Origin: Linum tenue
Taxonomy: Eukaryota; Streptophyta; Magnoliopsida; Malpighiales; Linaceae
NCBI GenBank assembly: GCA_946122785.1
Contig: CAMGYJ010000004.1
Span: 58,288,679 to 58,352,678 of the forward strand
Reading direction: 5' to 3'
DNA: 64,000 nt
Part shown: positions 49,919-62,100 of the stretch, in pieces
How the letters are laid out: every line of letters begins with the position of its first letter
Numbering within the stretch: position 1 is the stretch's first letter
The notes under the pieces: model-generated
Seen by the model: the letters and a program-made list of their open reading frames with translations, nothing else
What the model was told of the DNA's origin: nothing
Databases searched by the model: none
Program-made: the position numbers and the translations under genes

Positions 49919-50140
49919 ATATCAAAGTTTAGGAGAGAACAAGAACAAAGTAGGGTTTTAGAGAATTCTGCTTCTCGTATATCTCATGATTTACAGAGTG
50001 AGAGAATATATAAGCTAGGTTAGGTGAGACCTACCTTAACTGAAATATATTCTATTATCTAATCTTTCTACAATTAGACTAGGGCTAGCTGTTACCGCTA
50101 ACTACAATAAAGCATTAGCAGTAAGTATCTTTCAACAACA
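49919..50140 (-). mobile_element. Copia 5' LTR with primer binding site
   Basis: On the minus strand an LTR-like sequence begins TGTTGAAAGATACTTACTGC (about 50136) and ends before TGGTATCAGAGC (about 49920-49909), a primer binding site complementary to the 3' end of initiator tRNA-Met. The gag start follows within about 40 bp. No 3' LTR is present downstream, so the element is truncated. Confidence 0.75.
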
Positions 50141-50145
50141 AGAAT

Positions 50146-50818
50146 TTGAGATGTCACCTCTCTTCCATTCTCCTCATCCATATCCTAGCTTTAGGCAAAC
50201 TCAAGACTTTTGCTTGGTCTCTTTGCCCTAAATTAAACAATCAAATCTAATTTATATATTTAATTATTAATTGCAAAGGTAATTAATTTCGTATTTGATA
50301 ATGTCGATTGCCATTGGGATACCGAAGTACCAATTGGGATACCGAAATCTTTAGAGACTGTGATTGGGATTGAGATACCGAAATTATTTAGGGATTGAGA
50401 TTGATTTTATGGTGTAATTCGGTATTTGGTATTGGGATACCGATACCATACCGATTTCCACCCCAAATTCGTGGTGTGGGCGTGCGGGTGATCGAAATCG
50501 GTGCCTTACAACGATGGTGCCCAAAGGTATTCCGATAACCAAATATCGAAATCACGAATATCGAATTACACGACAAAATTAATATGAATCACAATCCCTA
50601 AATAAACTCGGTATCTCAATCCCAATCACTAAATATTTCAGTATCCTAATCCGTATTTTCGATATCCCAATTGGTATTTGTATTTAATAATTACATATAT
50701 AAATTAGAGTATGTAATCTAATTTAGGGCAAAGATATTAGGCAAAATGTCTTGAGTTCGCATAGAGCTAGTAGCCTAGGACATGGATAAGGAGAAGCGTA
50801 AAGATAGTGACATCTCAA
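50146..50818. repeat. 673-bp foldback (long imperfect palindrome)
   Basis: Arms of roughly 310 bp (50146-50457 and 50500-50818) are imperfect inverse copies of each other. Matching landmarks are TTGAGATGTCAC at the tips, TCCTAG, ACTCAAGAC, TTTGCCCTAAATTA, CCAATTGGGATA and GATTGGGATTGAGATACCGA near the loop. A short GC-richer loop is near 50458-50499. It could fold into a long hairpin RNA. Related ATACCGAAT sequence recurs at 51050-51240. Confidence 0.75.
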
Positions 50819-51703
50819 TATCTTATCATTTTGTAATCTTTAATTCGACATGTTGGAGGGCGAGAGACGACTAATGAGAGTTCTATATGTTTTTTTGTTT
50901 TACGAAAAATAAGACGAGATTGAGCAAGAGACGAGTGACTTAAACTGGAAAACCAAAATTTGGCTGGATGATAGCTTGTGAGTTGTCAAAGAATGAGGAA
51001 TGACCAGCAGTTGTGTGCTATATTTCATTAGTTTTTAATTTTCAATTTTTATCACTTATCAGTATTTTGGTATATACTGATTTTAATCATGTAATCTCGG
51101 ATACCGAATAACACTCGAAAATGAATTCCAATCACAATCCTTAAAAAATAAATCGGTATTCGGTGATGCCAAATAGTGATAAATTCGGTACGGTATTGGT
51201 ATATCTTAAATACCGATACCAAACTTCCAACCCTACCAAAGATGGTGGCGACCATAGGTGTGTTTTGTAGAGGGTGTTTGAGAAAAACTAGAGTTGTTTT
51301 ACATTGAAATTTGGGCAAGAAGAATATAAATGAGCGGCATTATTGTAAATTTGAATTTTTTAGAGCCACAACACATAACTTTTTTATTTGACATGAAAAA
51401 ACAAAACAAAAAGAAATCATACAGCTTGTTTTCTTCATTGAAGTTGCCATCTTTTCCTGAGCACGTTTCTACTATCGATCTACTTCTCCTCTGCTAGTCA
51501 AGCGGGACAGCTAGTGTTGCAAGATCATGCAAAGAGTGAATTTCAACCAACTAATCTTTCCCCTTTCACCAACTTGCCCAAGCATGTCAAAACTAATTTT
51601 ATATCAAACTGGTTCGGATTTCAAGCTTTACATTTGTTGTTGCATTCATCTTAATCAACCTTGCATATCACTGATCTCTGTTTACCAATTCAAGTATCAT
51701 CCA
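50819..51703 (+). other. CYP704B1 upstream region
   Basis: AT-rich sequence with a third, diverged block of the ATACCGA repeat (51050-51240), then about 460 bp that should include the CYP704B1 promoter and 5' UTR. No promoter element could be fixed with confidence. Confidence 0.45.
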
Positions 51704-53634
51704 ATGGAAGATGAAAAGGGTCTTGTATCCATGTTCCTCATCGTAGCTTGTCTCTTTGTCTCGTGGGTTTTCGTGCACAGATGGAACCAGAGGAACAAGA
51801 AAGGTCCAAAGACATGGCCGATCTTTGGAGCAGCCATTGAGCAGCTGATGAACTTCGACAGGATGCACGACTGGCTTGTCAATTACTTGTCCGAATGTCA
51901 GACTGTCGTGGTTCCAATGCCATCCACAACATACACTTACATAGCTGACCCTGCAAGTGTTGAGCATGTTCTCAAGACCAACTTTGCTAACTATCCAAAG
52001 GTAAAACAGAAAAGAATGACCAACTTTTCACATTTCTTCTGCAGCAATCATTTTTGCAGGTACTTACCGTTGATACCACTGTAAAAACTAGGGAGAGACG
52101 TACCATTCATACATGGAAGTTCTGCTTGGAGATGGGATATTCAACGTCGATGGAGAGCTCTGGAGGAAACAAAGGAAGACAGCTAGCTTTGAGTTTGCTT
52201 CCAAGAACTTGAGGGATTTCAGCACAGTTGTCTTCAGAGAGTACAGCCTCAAACTCTCTGCTATCCTCACTGAGACTTCTTCCCACAATCAAGTAGTAGA
52301 TATGCAGGTATAATGTTCAATACATGACTCCAGTCTGTCTGATGCGTTCACGAGCCTGTAATTATCTGGCCTGTAATTTCTTTCACAGGAACTTTTGATG
52401 AGGATGACACTGGATTCAATATGCAAAGTTGGGTTTGGAGTCGAGATAGGAACTCTGGCACCCGACCTGCCGGAAAACCAGTTTGCGCAGGCTTTCGATA
52501 CTGCAAACATCATCGTAACGCTTCGGTTCATCGATCCATTGTGGAGGATAAAGAAGCTGTTCAATGCAGGCTCGGAAGCTCTACTCGACAAGAGCATAAA
52601 GATAATCAATGATTTCACGTATTCTGTAATCAGAAGAAGGAAAGCAGAACTTGAGGAAGCTCAAGCAACTGATAAAGATAACAAGGTAGTAAGTTATTCA
52701 TAAAAAGAGAATGAAAAATACCCCAAGATATTCACAAAAGACCACTAATGGCTTTGCTTTCCCATGCGACAGATGAAACACGACATATTATCGAGGTTCA
52801 TAGAGCTAGGCGAAGACCCAGAGAGCAAAATGACAGACAAAAGCCTAAGAGATGTTGTTCTCAACTTTGTGATAGCCGGTCGAGACACGACAGCCACAAC
52901 TCTCTCATGGGCTGTGTACATGATAATGACACATAGCCATGTAGCCGAGAAGCTCTACATGGAACTCAAGGCATTTGAGAATGAGAGAGCAAAGGAAGAG
53001 AATGCAACATTCGTTGAATGTGATGATGTGGATGACATTGAATTGTTTAACAAGCGTGTGAAGCAGTATGCAGGGCTTTTGAACTATGATTCATTAGGGA
53101 AACTGCATTACCTCCATGCAGTGATTACAGAGACACTTCGGCTTTACCCCGCAGTCCCTCAGGACCCAAAAGGGATCCTAGAGGATGATGTGTTGCCAGA
53201 TGGTACTAAAGTGAAAGCCGGAGGCATGGTGACTTATGTGCCTTATTCCATGGGAAGGATGGAGTACAACTGGGGATATGATGCAGCTTTGTTCAAGCCA
53301 GAGAGATGGCTGAAAGATGGGTTGTTCCAGAACTCGTCTCCTTTCAAGTTCACAGCATTTCAAGTAAGTCTTTTCCTCAACCACTTTGCTACTAAACCGA
53401 ATTTTTTTATTGTTGGAACTAAAGGGAGCTCTCGGCCTGCTGGTGTGTTCATAGGCTGGACCAAGAATCTGCCTTGGTAAAGACTCTGCATATCTCCAAA
53501 TGAAGATGGCACTAGCCATTTTGTGCAGGTTCTTCAAGTTCAGTTTGGTGCCAAATCACCCAGTTCAATATCGAATGATGACCATTCTGTCGATGGCACA
53601 TGGCTTGAAGCTGAAAGCAGTCAGATGCTTATAA
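51704..53634 (+). CDS. CYP704B1: Cytochrome P450 CYP704B1 (long-chain fatty acid omega-hydroxylase)
   Basis: ER-bound P450 that in Arabidopsis omega-hydroxylates long-chain fatty acids for sporopollenin of the pollen wall. Five exons: 51704-52000, 52092-52307, 52389-52685, 52773-53363, 53455-53634; all GT-AG; 526 aa. N-terminal membrane anchor (SMFLIVACLFVSWVFVHRW), Pro-rich hinge (KKGPKTWPIFGAA), MEVLLGDGIFNVDGELWRKQ, I-helix AGRDTT at residues 305-310, ExxR ETLR at 390-393, PERW at 446-449, heme loop FTAFQ|AGPRICLG with heme Cys473, split by the last intron. The match to CYP704B1 as I recall it is very close over the whole length. I chose the 51704 start because it gives the normal anchor; a longer upstream open stretch lacks homology. 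It appears intact; expression is expected in tapetum (family knowledge). Confidence 0.93.
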
Positions 53635-54009
53635 GCGACATACAAAGTATATTCATGCAAAGAATGAAATGGTCACTGTACCTTTTCCCCATTGAATAAC
53701 CTCTAGAAATTCAGAGTTCTAAGCTAAGCCGAACTAAGAACAACAATGTTCTGAATTGCACCGCAATGAATCACCAGAGATCAAACAGCAATCTTCCACA
53801 GTCCATCAAAAAGGGATCATGCACCATAAATGACGAATAAATGAAGAACTCGACACTTCATTTCCAATATAATTTTCATGATTCAACACAAACGAAAGCT
53901 TTGTACAGATAGCTTCCAACATTTCAAGAACAAAGCCCCGTTAATGAGTCTAATATTCATGCATGTAATGGATTAAGATAGGTGGAAGGACATCATGGTT
54001 TACTCTTAA
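53635..54009. other. convergent 3' UTR region
   Basis: Space between the stop codons of CYP704B1 (+) and the MPO1-like gene (-). It contains both 3' UTRs; nothing else was recognised. Confidence 0.6.
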
Positions 54010-55298
54010 TTACTTCTGCTTCTTCTCTTGCCACTCACGGATCTGAGTATCAACCTTAGCTTGAACAGTTGCATGAAATCCCGGGTACGGTTCATAAGCG
54101 AAGGTCTGAAGAGCCTGAGAAAGCGAAGAGCAAAATACAGTCAATCGTGTCAGAATAAAATTGCCGAAAACCAGTACAAGGAATGAATGAGATGAAAAAA
54201 ACAAATTATGACCTCCAACAACACAAAGAAGGGAGCCATTAGAAATGCTTGAACAAGATTGTCCAAAAGAGCTGGTGCTCGTTTCTGCAGAAAATGAAAT
54301 CCACACTTAAATCACACAAATAAAATCAATAAGACATCACTGAATTCTCAAGCTCTGAATATTACTATACCTCAAAGACACCATGCCCAATGAACTGCCC
54401 AGTCCAGCATACTATCTGGGCAACCACAACAACCTGAAACAGTACATAAATGGAGCTCTCAGCAAAAGAATTAGATCTCCCCAACTTGAAGACAAAAACT
54501 TGCAATCAACCGAACTGGTATGCTAGTAAGACTTCTCTTGATCCAACAAATCAATCTAGTTCTTTTCAGTGTGATAAATACATCTCTTGATCTCAATTTC
54601 AAGCATGTCACACAAGGAAAAATAGATTCTCAGCTCGATAATCAATGAGTTTTGGATCGATGGCAAGGCTCACAAATTCTTTGAACAGAGTCTAAACAGT
54701 ATTGAAGCAGTAGAAACAATTACAAAGTCAAAAGCAAAGCTCCAAAATCCTTATCATCGCAGGTTAGGTGGCGGTACTTTTATCAGAAGAAAAGCCAAAA
54801 TGACAGCATCTTTGTTTCTAAGTACATGCTCAAAATCAAAACAAAGTACAAACTCCAGTATAAGAATTTCAGAAACACCAGAGGAACTATAGTGAACATA
54901 GGCGAGAAATCAATATATAAAAAAATTCATGTTCCTTTTTTTCTCACCTTCCAAGCAAGGGAGAATCCAAGCCAGGAACCCAAGAAACTGCTGGCCACCC
55001 AGCAGAAGAGCAAGAGCAGAGTAGCCAAGGAGCCAGCTTTCTTATCCAGACAGATGTAGAAAACACCATATATCACTGTAAACAACAACCCAACATTGAG
55101 AACTAGAAGGGCATCGATCCCCAAGATGGAGAACTCAAACTTGGGCGGTAAAGAAGGCGTGAAGTAGAGAATCAATTGGGCAGTGAAGAGAATCGGCCAG
55201 ACGAATATCATGTGAATCAAAATATTCGTTGGGTTGCTGTGATAAGCTCCATAGAACGCGAAGTGCCGCTCCAGATCAAACAACGAACAACTCCCCAT
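54010..55298 (-). CDS. MPO1-like 2-hydroxy fatty acid dioxygenase (DUF962, ER membrane)
   Basis: Homologue of yeast Mpo1 (YGL010w), a Fe(II)-dependent ER enzyme that removes one carbon from 2-hydroxy fatty acids during phytosphingosine breakdown. Four exons: 55298-54948, 54433-54371, 54284-54213, 54114-54010; 196 aa. The N-terminus FDLERHFAFYGAYHSNPTNI followed by LIHMIFVWP carries the conserved His residues, including HxxxN. About four hydrophobic segments follow (FTAQLILYF; IDALLVLNVGLLFTVIYGVF; ATLLLLFCWVASSFLGSWLG; the AFLMAPFFVLLE region). GQFIGHGVFEKRAPAL supplies the second conserved His motif. The C-terminus is charged and ends EKKQK. The dioxygenase role is inferred from the family; plant members are little studied. 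Confidence 0.85.
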
Positions 55299-55811
55299 GA
55301 ATACGAAAACTGGAGCTCAAATTTTCTCCTAGCCTGTTCTGAGAGCTTTGAGGAGAATACAATAATTGGGGTATTGTCGATGTAACAGCCGGCTTGACCT
55401 GAATCAATCCTCGGCGATTGAACAGTTCCAATGAGTGATTGATATTAGGAGTGGAGGAATTGAGAGGAAGGAAAGAAGGACAAGAAGAGGAAGAAAGAAG
55501 AGAATAAGAGGAAGGGGAAAGAAGAAGAGGAAATCTGTTTCGGTTATTTGATGTCGTCGCACAATTCCCAATTTATAATGACGGACTAATTACAAACGAC
55601 GCCCAAAACTAAACATTTTTGACAAATCAGTACTACTCGTTATAATCCTGACTCGTTAACAACAGATTGGTCTCCTAAGTCTGAAAACAATTAGAACTAA
55701 CGGAAAAATCCACAATGAATTGACTAAAACAAGAGGAAATGAGCTTACGCCGTAACTTCGGGTGCATGATGACAGCTATTTCAGCTAGCATTTGATGGAG
55801 CACTTGTTTCA
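55299..55811 (-). promoter_or_regulatory. 5' UTR and promoter region of the MPO1-like gene
   Basis: The stretch 55440-55545 is a purine-rich GAAGA tract, so the mRNA leader would be CT-rich, common in plant 5' UTRs. Further upstream is AT-rich sequence up to the MULE at 55812, whose left target duplication is CTTGTTTCA (55803-55811). Confidence 0.5.
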
Positions 55812-58800
55812 CTGAATTCTTATTCGCCGCCCTAAGTTTTTGAATTTATCGCCCTAAACTTACATACATGGACGAGTTTACCCCTCATTTAACCTAAACC
55901 CTAAATTGATTCACCCTGCTGTCACTTACCCTGTTCTCCCTCCCCAAATACTCAAAATCTCAGCATCGCCCTCACCCAGAAGAAAAAACCTCCGCCACCC
56001 GCCGCCAGCATCGCCCTCACCCAGCAGCGCTTCACCCTCCGCCACCCGCCGCCAGCATCGCCCTCACCCAGCAGCGCTTCACCCTCCGCCACCCTAAGCT
56101 GCCGCCATCCAGACCCGTCGCCGCCAGCATCACCCTCACCCAGACTCATCGCCGCCGTCAACCAGACCCTCGCCCAGACTCGCCTCCACCACTAAGACCC
56201 GTCGCCACCACCCAGATCCGTCGCCGCCAGCATCTTCGCCCAAGCCCAGATCCGCCGCACTGTCGCCGAGGAGGAAGGAGAAGCCTCCAAATCATCGCCC
56301 GCCCCTAGCCCTCTGCTTCTGCTCAGACCCGCCGAAGGTAAATCTCTCCCTCTCCCTCTCCCTCTCTTGGATATTTCTTGAGGAGAAGTTCAGTTCTTGA
56401 GTTGCGCCGACGTCGCGGGTTGAAAACCCGTCGCCAGTGGCTAGAGGCAGGTAGGGCGTCCGATTAGGGCCTGGGTAGACGCAGGCATGGCACCCGCGCG
56501 GATCCGGCAGAGCCAGGAAGCCCACCTGCCTCTGACCCGCCCCGACCCTGGTCCGATCCGGTCTCTGACCCGCCCGGACCCTGGTCCGACCCGTTTCCCG
56601 ACCTGTTTTGATTTTTTTTTTCAAATGTTAATGCAAATGTTAATGATTAGAATGTTCATTTTAATTAATAATATATAAATTTGCATAGTTAATTATAATC
56701 AGCATATGACATTTATAATGGGAAGGAAGAAAAGAATCTTGGATTTTGTTGCGGTTGCTGTGTGATGAGAGGATGTTAATTAGCATTTGACAATATAAGT
56801 AGTGTTTGAATTGAAAAAGTTGTTGATTGTTAATAATGATTATAAATAGTTAATGAATATAGGATTGTTAATTGCAATACTAGAAGAATTAATTTTATTT
56901 TCTTGATAGTTGGTAAAAATAAGCGAAAGAAAGGGTAAGAATTAGTATATGAATTGTGATGATTAATATAATTAGTATTTGACAATATAATTAGTATTGG
57001 AATTCATAAATTTTATGGTTGTAAATAATTATTATTTATAGTTAAAAGATGTATGGTTGTCAATTACAATTCTGAAAATAAATAATTTTATTTTCTTGAT
57101 AGCAGGCAACAATGAGCGAAAGAAGGGGCAAGGAAAAATCGAGGGTTATCGGACGCAACGTTACAGTATCTGAGCGGAAAAAACATCAGGAGGAGTCATA
57201 TAGACTTCGTAAATAAGCAAAAACGAGAATACCTTGGAAAGTGAATCCTCCAAGTCCTTCCTCAATTCAATCACTCTTCCGTTGACGGATGTGTGAAACC
57301 TGAGGAAGAGTGTATCGATCTTGTGGGTCGAAGTGGCAAGCCATTTCTTTAAGGAGGAATGCATCGACTCTACCCTATTTGTGCTCGTGTTACCGATATG
57401 GAAGATGCGATTGGTGTAGCAATTTGCCCACCTTTCCCTGCATGGCAACCACTCACCTCTCAAGTGAACCAGTGGCTGCTTATACTTGTTAGTCTTGTAC
57501 GTCGAGTCTATCAAAACAACAAAATACCATGCCAACAACATCCGAATCGACTCAGGATGGCATAGGAAGAGTCTAGTAACACGACGTTGATCATCAAATT
57601 CACACTCAATAAAGTAGCCAAGACGTTGAGCTTCTATCAATGTCCACCGCATAGGTTTCAACCCACCCAATCTCTCACGCCTAATTTTTGTTGTCTCATT
57701 ATAAATATGAGTCATGTTGTGATGAGCATCGTACTTCATATTGAGCAAACTTCTGATATCTTTCGCCTGAGTATGTGTTGCCTCCAACTCCTTAATATTC
57801 ATTTTTTCCACCTGCGAAAGAGCATTCTTTTGCCTGCTTTCCTCAGAGTAAACCTCCAATCTGTGACTGTGAAATCCCCTCGACTTAATCCCATGAATTC
57901 TCCACTTACACTTGCCATCTATTTTTACGATTGCACCACCACTCGGAAACGACAACCTAACTTGCCTGTTGTAGATTTGTTCCGTGTTGTCTTTGCGGGA
58001 TCAGACGTATATGAGTTGCTCCTACTACCATGGTTGCAATCCATATAGATCCGCGGATTGCCTTCTCCAACGTTTCTCTTGACTGATGCCACTATCAAGG
58101 AAAAACTATTACTCATGGCAATCTCCTTTGCCGCTTTACAAGCTTGATCATGGGTATCATAAATATCACTTAGAAACAATGATGTGCAATCAACATTGTC
58201 ACCCTCATTAACTCCGGATCCACCCTACAAGAAATACAAGGTAAAAACATTTAGTTGTGCAACAATTATGTTACGATAATTAAAATTTAAAAAATAACTA
58301 CTTACCGAATCATCCATAATAGTTTCCTTGTTAGTAAATGATGGTGACACAAGATTTTTATCCTCCTTCCTAATAAACACAATTAACAATGAAACTAATG
58401 AACATAAATATCATAATTTATGTGAATTTTCATTAAAAAAGGTCTATGACATCACAAAGTTAACTCGAGCATGTTCAAAACTAGACCAGACCGAGGGACG
58501 GGCATGTTAAAAACAAGAAAGAACCGTGGGTCGAGCATGTTGAAAACATGCTTAGACAGGAGGACGAGCATGTTGCGAGCATTCCTGGAGGATGGAACGG
58601 GCAGGTGGACAACCCGTCCTTTCCATGGCTGATGCAGGGTTTCAACATGCTTGACCACCGGTCGAGGCAGATTTTCAACATGCTCGACTTGTTTTCCAGA
58701 AGAAAAAAAAATTGCAAACGAAATCTTACCTTTAGTCCGAGTCCCTGCATGCTATGACGATCGAGACCGACTACTTCTCTACCTCCGACAAACTCGCCGG

Positions 58801-59045
58801 AATCCGGCTAAAATTTATCAATGTAGAAGATTGTAGTTGGATTTTGTGTTGTGTGGTTTGGTTTTAAGTTTTGGTTTGATATTTCTGTTTTGTGTTGGAA
58901 GAAAGAGTTAAATGGGTTGGGTTAGATGGTTGGAGCATTAATTCTAATTGGTTGAACCATAAAATTAAATGAAGGGTTGTTTTGTAAATTTGTATGGTTT
59001 AGGGCGACAAAATTTAAAAATTTAGGGCGACGAATAGTAACTCTC
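55812..59045. mobile_element. MULE with internally deleted FAR1-like transposase
   Basis: The 9-bp direct repeat CTTGTTTCA lies at 55803-55811 and 59046-59054. The inverted ends share TTCG(C/T)CGCCCTAA and, about 25 bp further in, TCGCCCTAAA. The left third is GC-rich with tandem units (CGCCGCCAGCATCGCCCTCACCC, about 55980-56160), a CT-microsatellite near 56340, and a duplicated GACCCTGGTCCGA(T/C)CCG motif. The minus strand holds a transposase remnant (58179-57161). An RNA-polymerase-like promoter could not be assigned. Confidence 0.75.
57161..58179 (-). pseudogene. FAR1/MULE transposase remnant lacking most of its catalytic core
   Basis: The first frame (58179-57925) begins the FAR1-type DNA-binding domain (DTHDQACKAAKEIAMSNSFS then DCNHGSRSNSY and GKLGCRFRVV). 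The second (57955-57161) completes it (GKCKWRIHGIKSRGFHSHRL), then the linker and the start of the transposase domain (LIDSTYKTNKYKQPL, with the first catalytic Asp). It jumps at once to the post-catalytic part (WANCYTNRIFHIGNTSTNRV, ESMHSSLKKWL). The middle of the DDE domain is therefore deleted. A frameshift separates the two frames. It cannot make active transposase. Confidence 0.75.
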
Positions 59046-59270
59046 CTTGTTTCATCGAGAAGCTACTAATAACCAATAAGAAGGTACTTTAATAATCCAC
59101 GTAAGCAGCTGCTCGCCCCATGAAAGGCATCACCTATTCCGTATTCACCTAGCCTCGCTGGTAGATCCAGAAAATTTTTGTAGGGTGTTTTTTTCCAAAA
59201 ATTAAATTAAATCAAATTAAAAATTAAATAATTCATAAGTCAAAAAATATCCGATTAGTATAAATTTTAA

Positions 59271-59470
59271 CTAAAGATTACAACGTGTTTTCATATTTTG
59301 AAAAAATAAATATATAACAAATTTGGTGTCTACACTGCTCAACAAATCTGTATATCTTATTAGACAATGATTCACGAAGTGATCACATATTCGATTTCTA
59401 ACCTTGTTCTTGATGTAACTCAAAGTTGAAAAGACTCTATCAACACTTACCATGTAGCCATAAAATCAAT
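59271..59470 (-). pseudogene. hAT transposase C-terminal fragment
   Basis: MVSVDRVFSTLSYIKNKVRN, then CDHFVNHCLIRYTDLL and the end QNMKTRCNL-stop, match the dimerisation tail of plant hAT (TTF/DUF4371-type) transposases. Nothing of the N-terminal zinc finger or catalytic region is nearby, so this is a short relic. A sequence like CTGGTAGATCCAG just downstream on the plus strand (59158-59170) may be from the same element. Confidence 0.7.
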
Positions 59471-59559
59471 TCAAATTAAGGGTAGCCCGTAGTTCTCAAA
59501 TCACGGTTTATCATGATATAAATTCCAATCAATGGTTGGAATGACTAATCAAATTCATT

Positions 59560-60460
59560 GACGCTTTGTCTCCTGTCTCCGAAACCAATGGTCCATTTAT
59601 TGATGTGCGAACGACGGGGATTGAACCCGCGCATGGTGGATTCACAATCCACTGTCTTGATCCACTTGGCTACATCCGCCCCTACCCCCTGTAGTCGTAG
59701 TACTCGGCTTGTCGCTACTTTGATTCAAAAGGTAACCTACTTTCTCCCGGTTTCCGCAATCGTAACCATTTGTCACTCCGATTACTTCATCCATAAACCT
59801 TTTTTTTATTATTTCAATAGCGGGAAGCTCTAAAAAAAAGTAAAGGATAAGCTTGCATTCTAGAAGCGGTAGCTTCCCGCCTCCTTCATTCCTACTGCCC
59901 CCTTCGGCGATAAGTTCTCTTCCCTTTTTTTAGATGCCTAATTCCTCAAAAAATGTAAAAAATGGAGCAGCCTGTTGTTTGGCTGACCCTCTTCTTCCCA
60001 TTCGGGTTGGGTTGACCCAGAAGTAAAGAAATAGGGATTTGAATCACTGGAGAGTCGTCGGCAGTTCACACTTGAACAAAGGCGACTTACTTTGGAAGCG
60101 GAACACGAACCTATTTCCGCTATTCTGGATTCTTATTGAGCGTAGCTAAATCAAGGTTTATGATAAAGCCAGCGAAGTTTCTATGGTGTTCAACCTTTGC
60201 GTAGTCTCGGTCCACAATGGAAGGCTCCGCACCCGAGCCTCGTTAGACTCAGCGGAAGTGTAAGGTGTAAGTAAAGAGAATAGAAGAGATGAAGTCCGTC
60301 CCTTAGCCTAGTCTATATCTACAGCTGACGCAACTCCGTACTGACGCTTCACTACTACTTAATTAATTAACGGCTAAGTGATTTCATAAACTGAGCTTTT
60401 CTTAACCATAGCCTCCCTTTCTTTCTAGTTCGGCTAAGTGACTTCGTAATTATTAGGTTT
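59560..60460. other. nuclear copy of organelle DNA (probably mitochondrial)
   Basis: This block contains a trnH(GUG) sequence and then non-coding DNA whose base composition and phrases (CGGTAGCTTCCCGCCTCC, CTGCCCCCTTCGGCGATAAG) look like plant mitochondrial intergenic sequence, unlike the AT-rich surroundings. In plastids trnH is followed by psbA, which is not seen here; plant mitochondria carry a plastid-derived trnH, so a mitochondrial origin fits better. The boundaries are estimates. Confidence 0.65.
59607..59679 (-). tRNA. trnH-GUG: trnH(GUG) copy of organellar origin, probably non-functional in the nucleus
   Basis: Minus strand reads GCGGATGTAGCCAAGTGGAT as acceptor and D arm, anticodon loop TTGTGAA with GTG, T arm GGGTTCAATCCCC and acceptor end CGTTCGC; 73 nt. 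It matches the plastid-type trnH shared by plant plastids and mitochondria, with at least two substitutions (GACAGTGG for GGCAGTGG, and one in the T arm). Lying in transferred organelle DNA, it is probably silent. Confidence 0.8.
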
Positions 60461-62099
60461 TGAAAACATTTAAAGGATAAGGAATAGCATTTTTACTATT
60501 ACATAGTGTTTAAAATATAACATTAATGGAGAATATGTTTAATAATAGTAGTGTCCTAGGTTTGAATAACACAGTTTACCACTTATATTTTGTTAATCAT
60601 ACTCAAACTACTATCGAGGGTAGGATAATCATTTTTTCAAATTTTAAGGTTGTCTCGAATTACCTATTATATTTTCTTTATCCATACGAAACTACTACCG
60701 CGGGTTGAATAATCATTTTCCCAAATTTTAGAGGTGTCCCGAGACACTCCTAAAGAACATGTATCTGCCACTGCCTAGCCTTCCTTAGTTAGATCTATAC
60801 TCCATCAACATAATTGGTGATATTGTTCCTAAATTCACAATAACCCAACATACAAATCGATCCATAACAACGATAACTCCACCAATCCATATCACCTCAC
60901 CTAGTAGAAATAAGTTGTAAAACCATGAAAGTATCCTTTAGTGGAGGTAAATGCCTCTTCCATGTTCACTATACTACTTTGGATGACGAAGACAAGATGG
61001 GAAGGCGTTACATTAGATTCTCCTAGAGTTCCTTTTGACTGCATCGATTGATACTGGAAACATATGAGTTGTTTGATTCATGTAAGGTTTATTCTTACCT
61101 TGCATCATGGCCACCGCCATATCTGGTAGGCAACCAGGACCCTACGGATTCCACCCTTGAGGAATCACACTATTCAACCGAGCACTTATCTATTGCAAGG
61201 ACGATCATGTCCTGTCACATCACACAACATTATAATTTGAATTCTACAAAATATGAGATGGTAGCTTCAACTTAGCACACAATCAATCAAAAATAAACCA
61301 TACATAGAAATCAGACGATAGAAGAAAATGCTTAAACTATACGATATACGCCTGCGTAGACACCTATTATTTGTACTTGGATAATTTTGACTAATCAGAA
61401 CCGTTGATTTTCATTTTAAGATTAAATGAATCTTATAGTTTGGATTAGAGAATTGGGGGCTAGGGTTCACCCATTAGAGCTTATGGTATAGTATCATGCT
61501 CCAAACTCCGGTTAATTCATGGTCTAAATAACAAAACTCGATGGGCGTACGGTACGGTAAGCGTATGCCTGGCATACGCTAGCCTGGACCATATATATAT
61601 GGCAAAGGCTAGCGTACACCTGGACCATACACCCACACACCCACACACCAAGCAAGAATCAATGTTTACAAGATCAAAAGAACCTCTAGGGTTCACCAAC
61701 TTATACAACTAACACACTAGCCACTCATGGGGACGTGATTCTAGGGAGAACATCTTTCAAAACTGCGTCATTATAGGAAATCGACACCTAAGGCATCGAT
61801 TCCTCTGCCTATATGAGTTTGGCCGAGTCCTGAGTCTGGTGAGGTACTCTGTTGATAGAGTAACCCCCCTCTACAATCTTATGCCGAACATCTACCTCTA
61901 AGCACAACTGCAAATGAGCCAAAGTGCTAGCGAGCGACTCAACGTTTGGCTTGAAAAAAACTCGTTTGGAACTTGACTTGTTTAATAACAAGTCAAGCTT
62001 GAGCTAAAGCTTCACGAGCTAGCTTGACTTGGTGGCTTGTTGACCTTAACTCATGAGCTGGCTTGTTTAGAGCTCATGAGATGTCTCAAGATTGTGGCT
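60461..62099. other. repeat-rich intergenic DNA without recognised genes
   Basis: Contains a diverged direct repeat of about 75 bp (60600-60660 and 60685-60750, core ATAATCATTTT.CCAAATTTT) and a partly palindromic patch with CTAGCCTGGACCATA and CTAGCGTACACCTGGACC (61580-61630). No coding region was supported. Confidence 0.5.
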
Positions 62100-62100
62100 A

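Noticed and set aside
51527..51703. Longer N-terminus for CYP704B1 from an upstream start
   Set aside because: The added residues would precede the membrane anchor and have no family similarity; the 51704 start gives the normal length.
53400..53480. CYP704B1 reading on through the last intron without the heme Cys
   Set aside because: A TAG acceptor at 53452-53454 restores the AGPRICLG heme loop and the full C-terminus, so the gene is intact.
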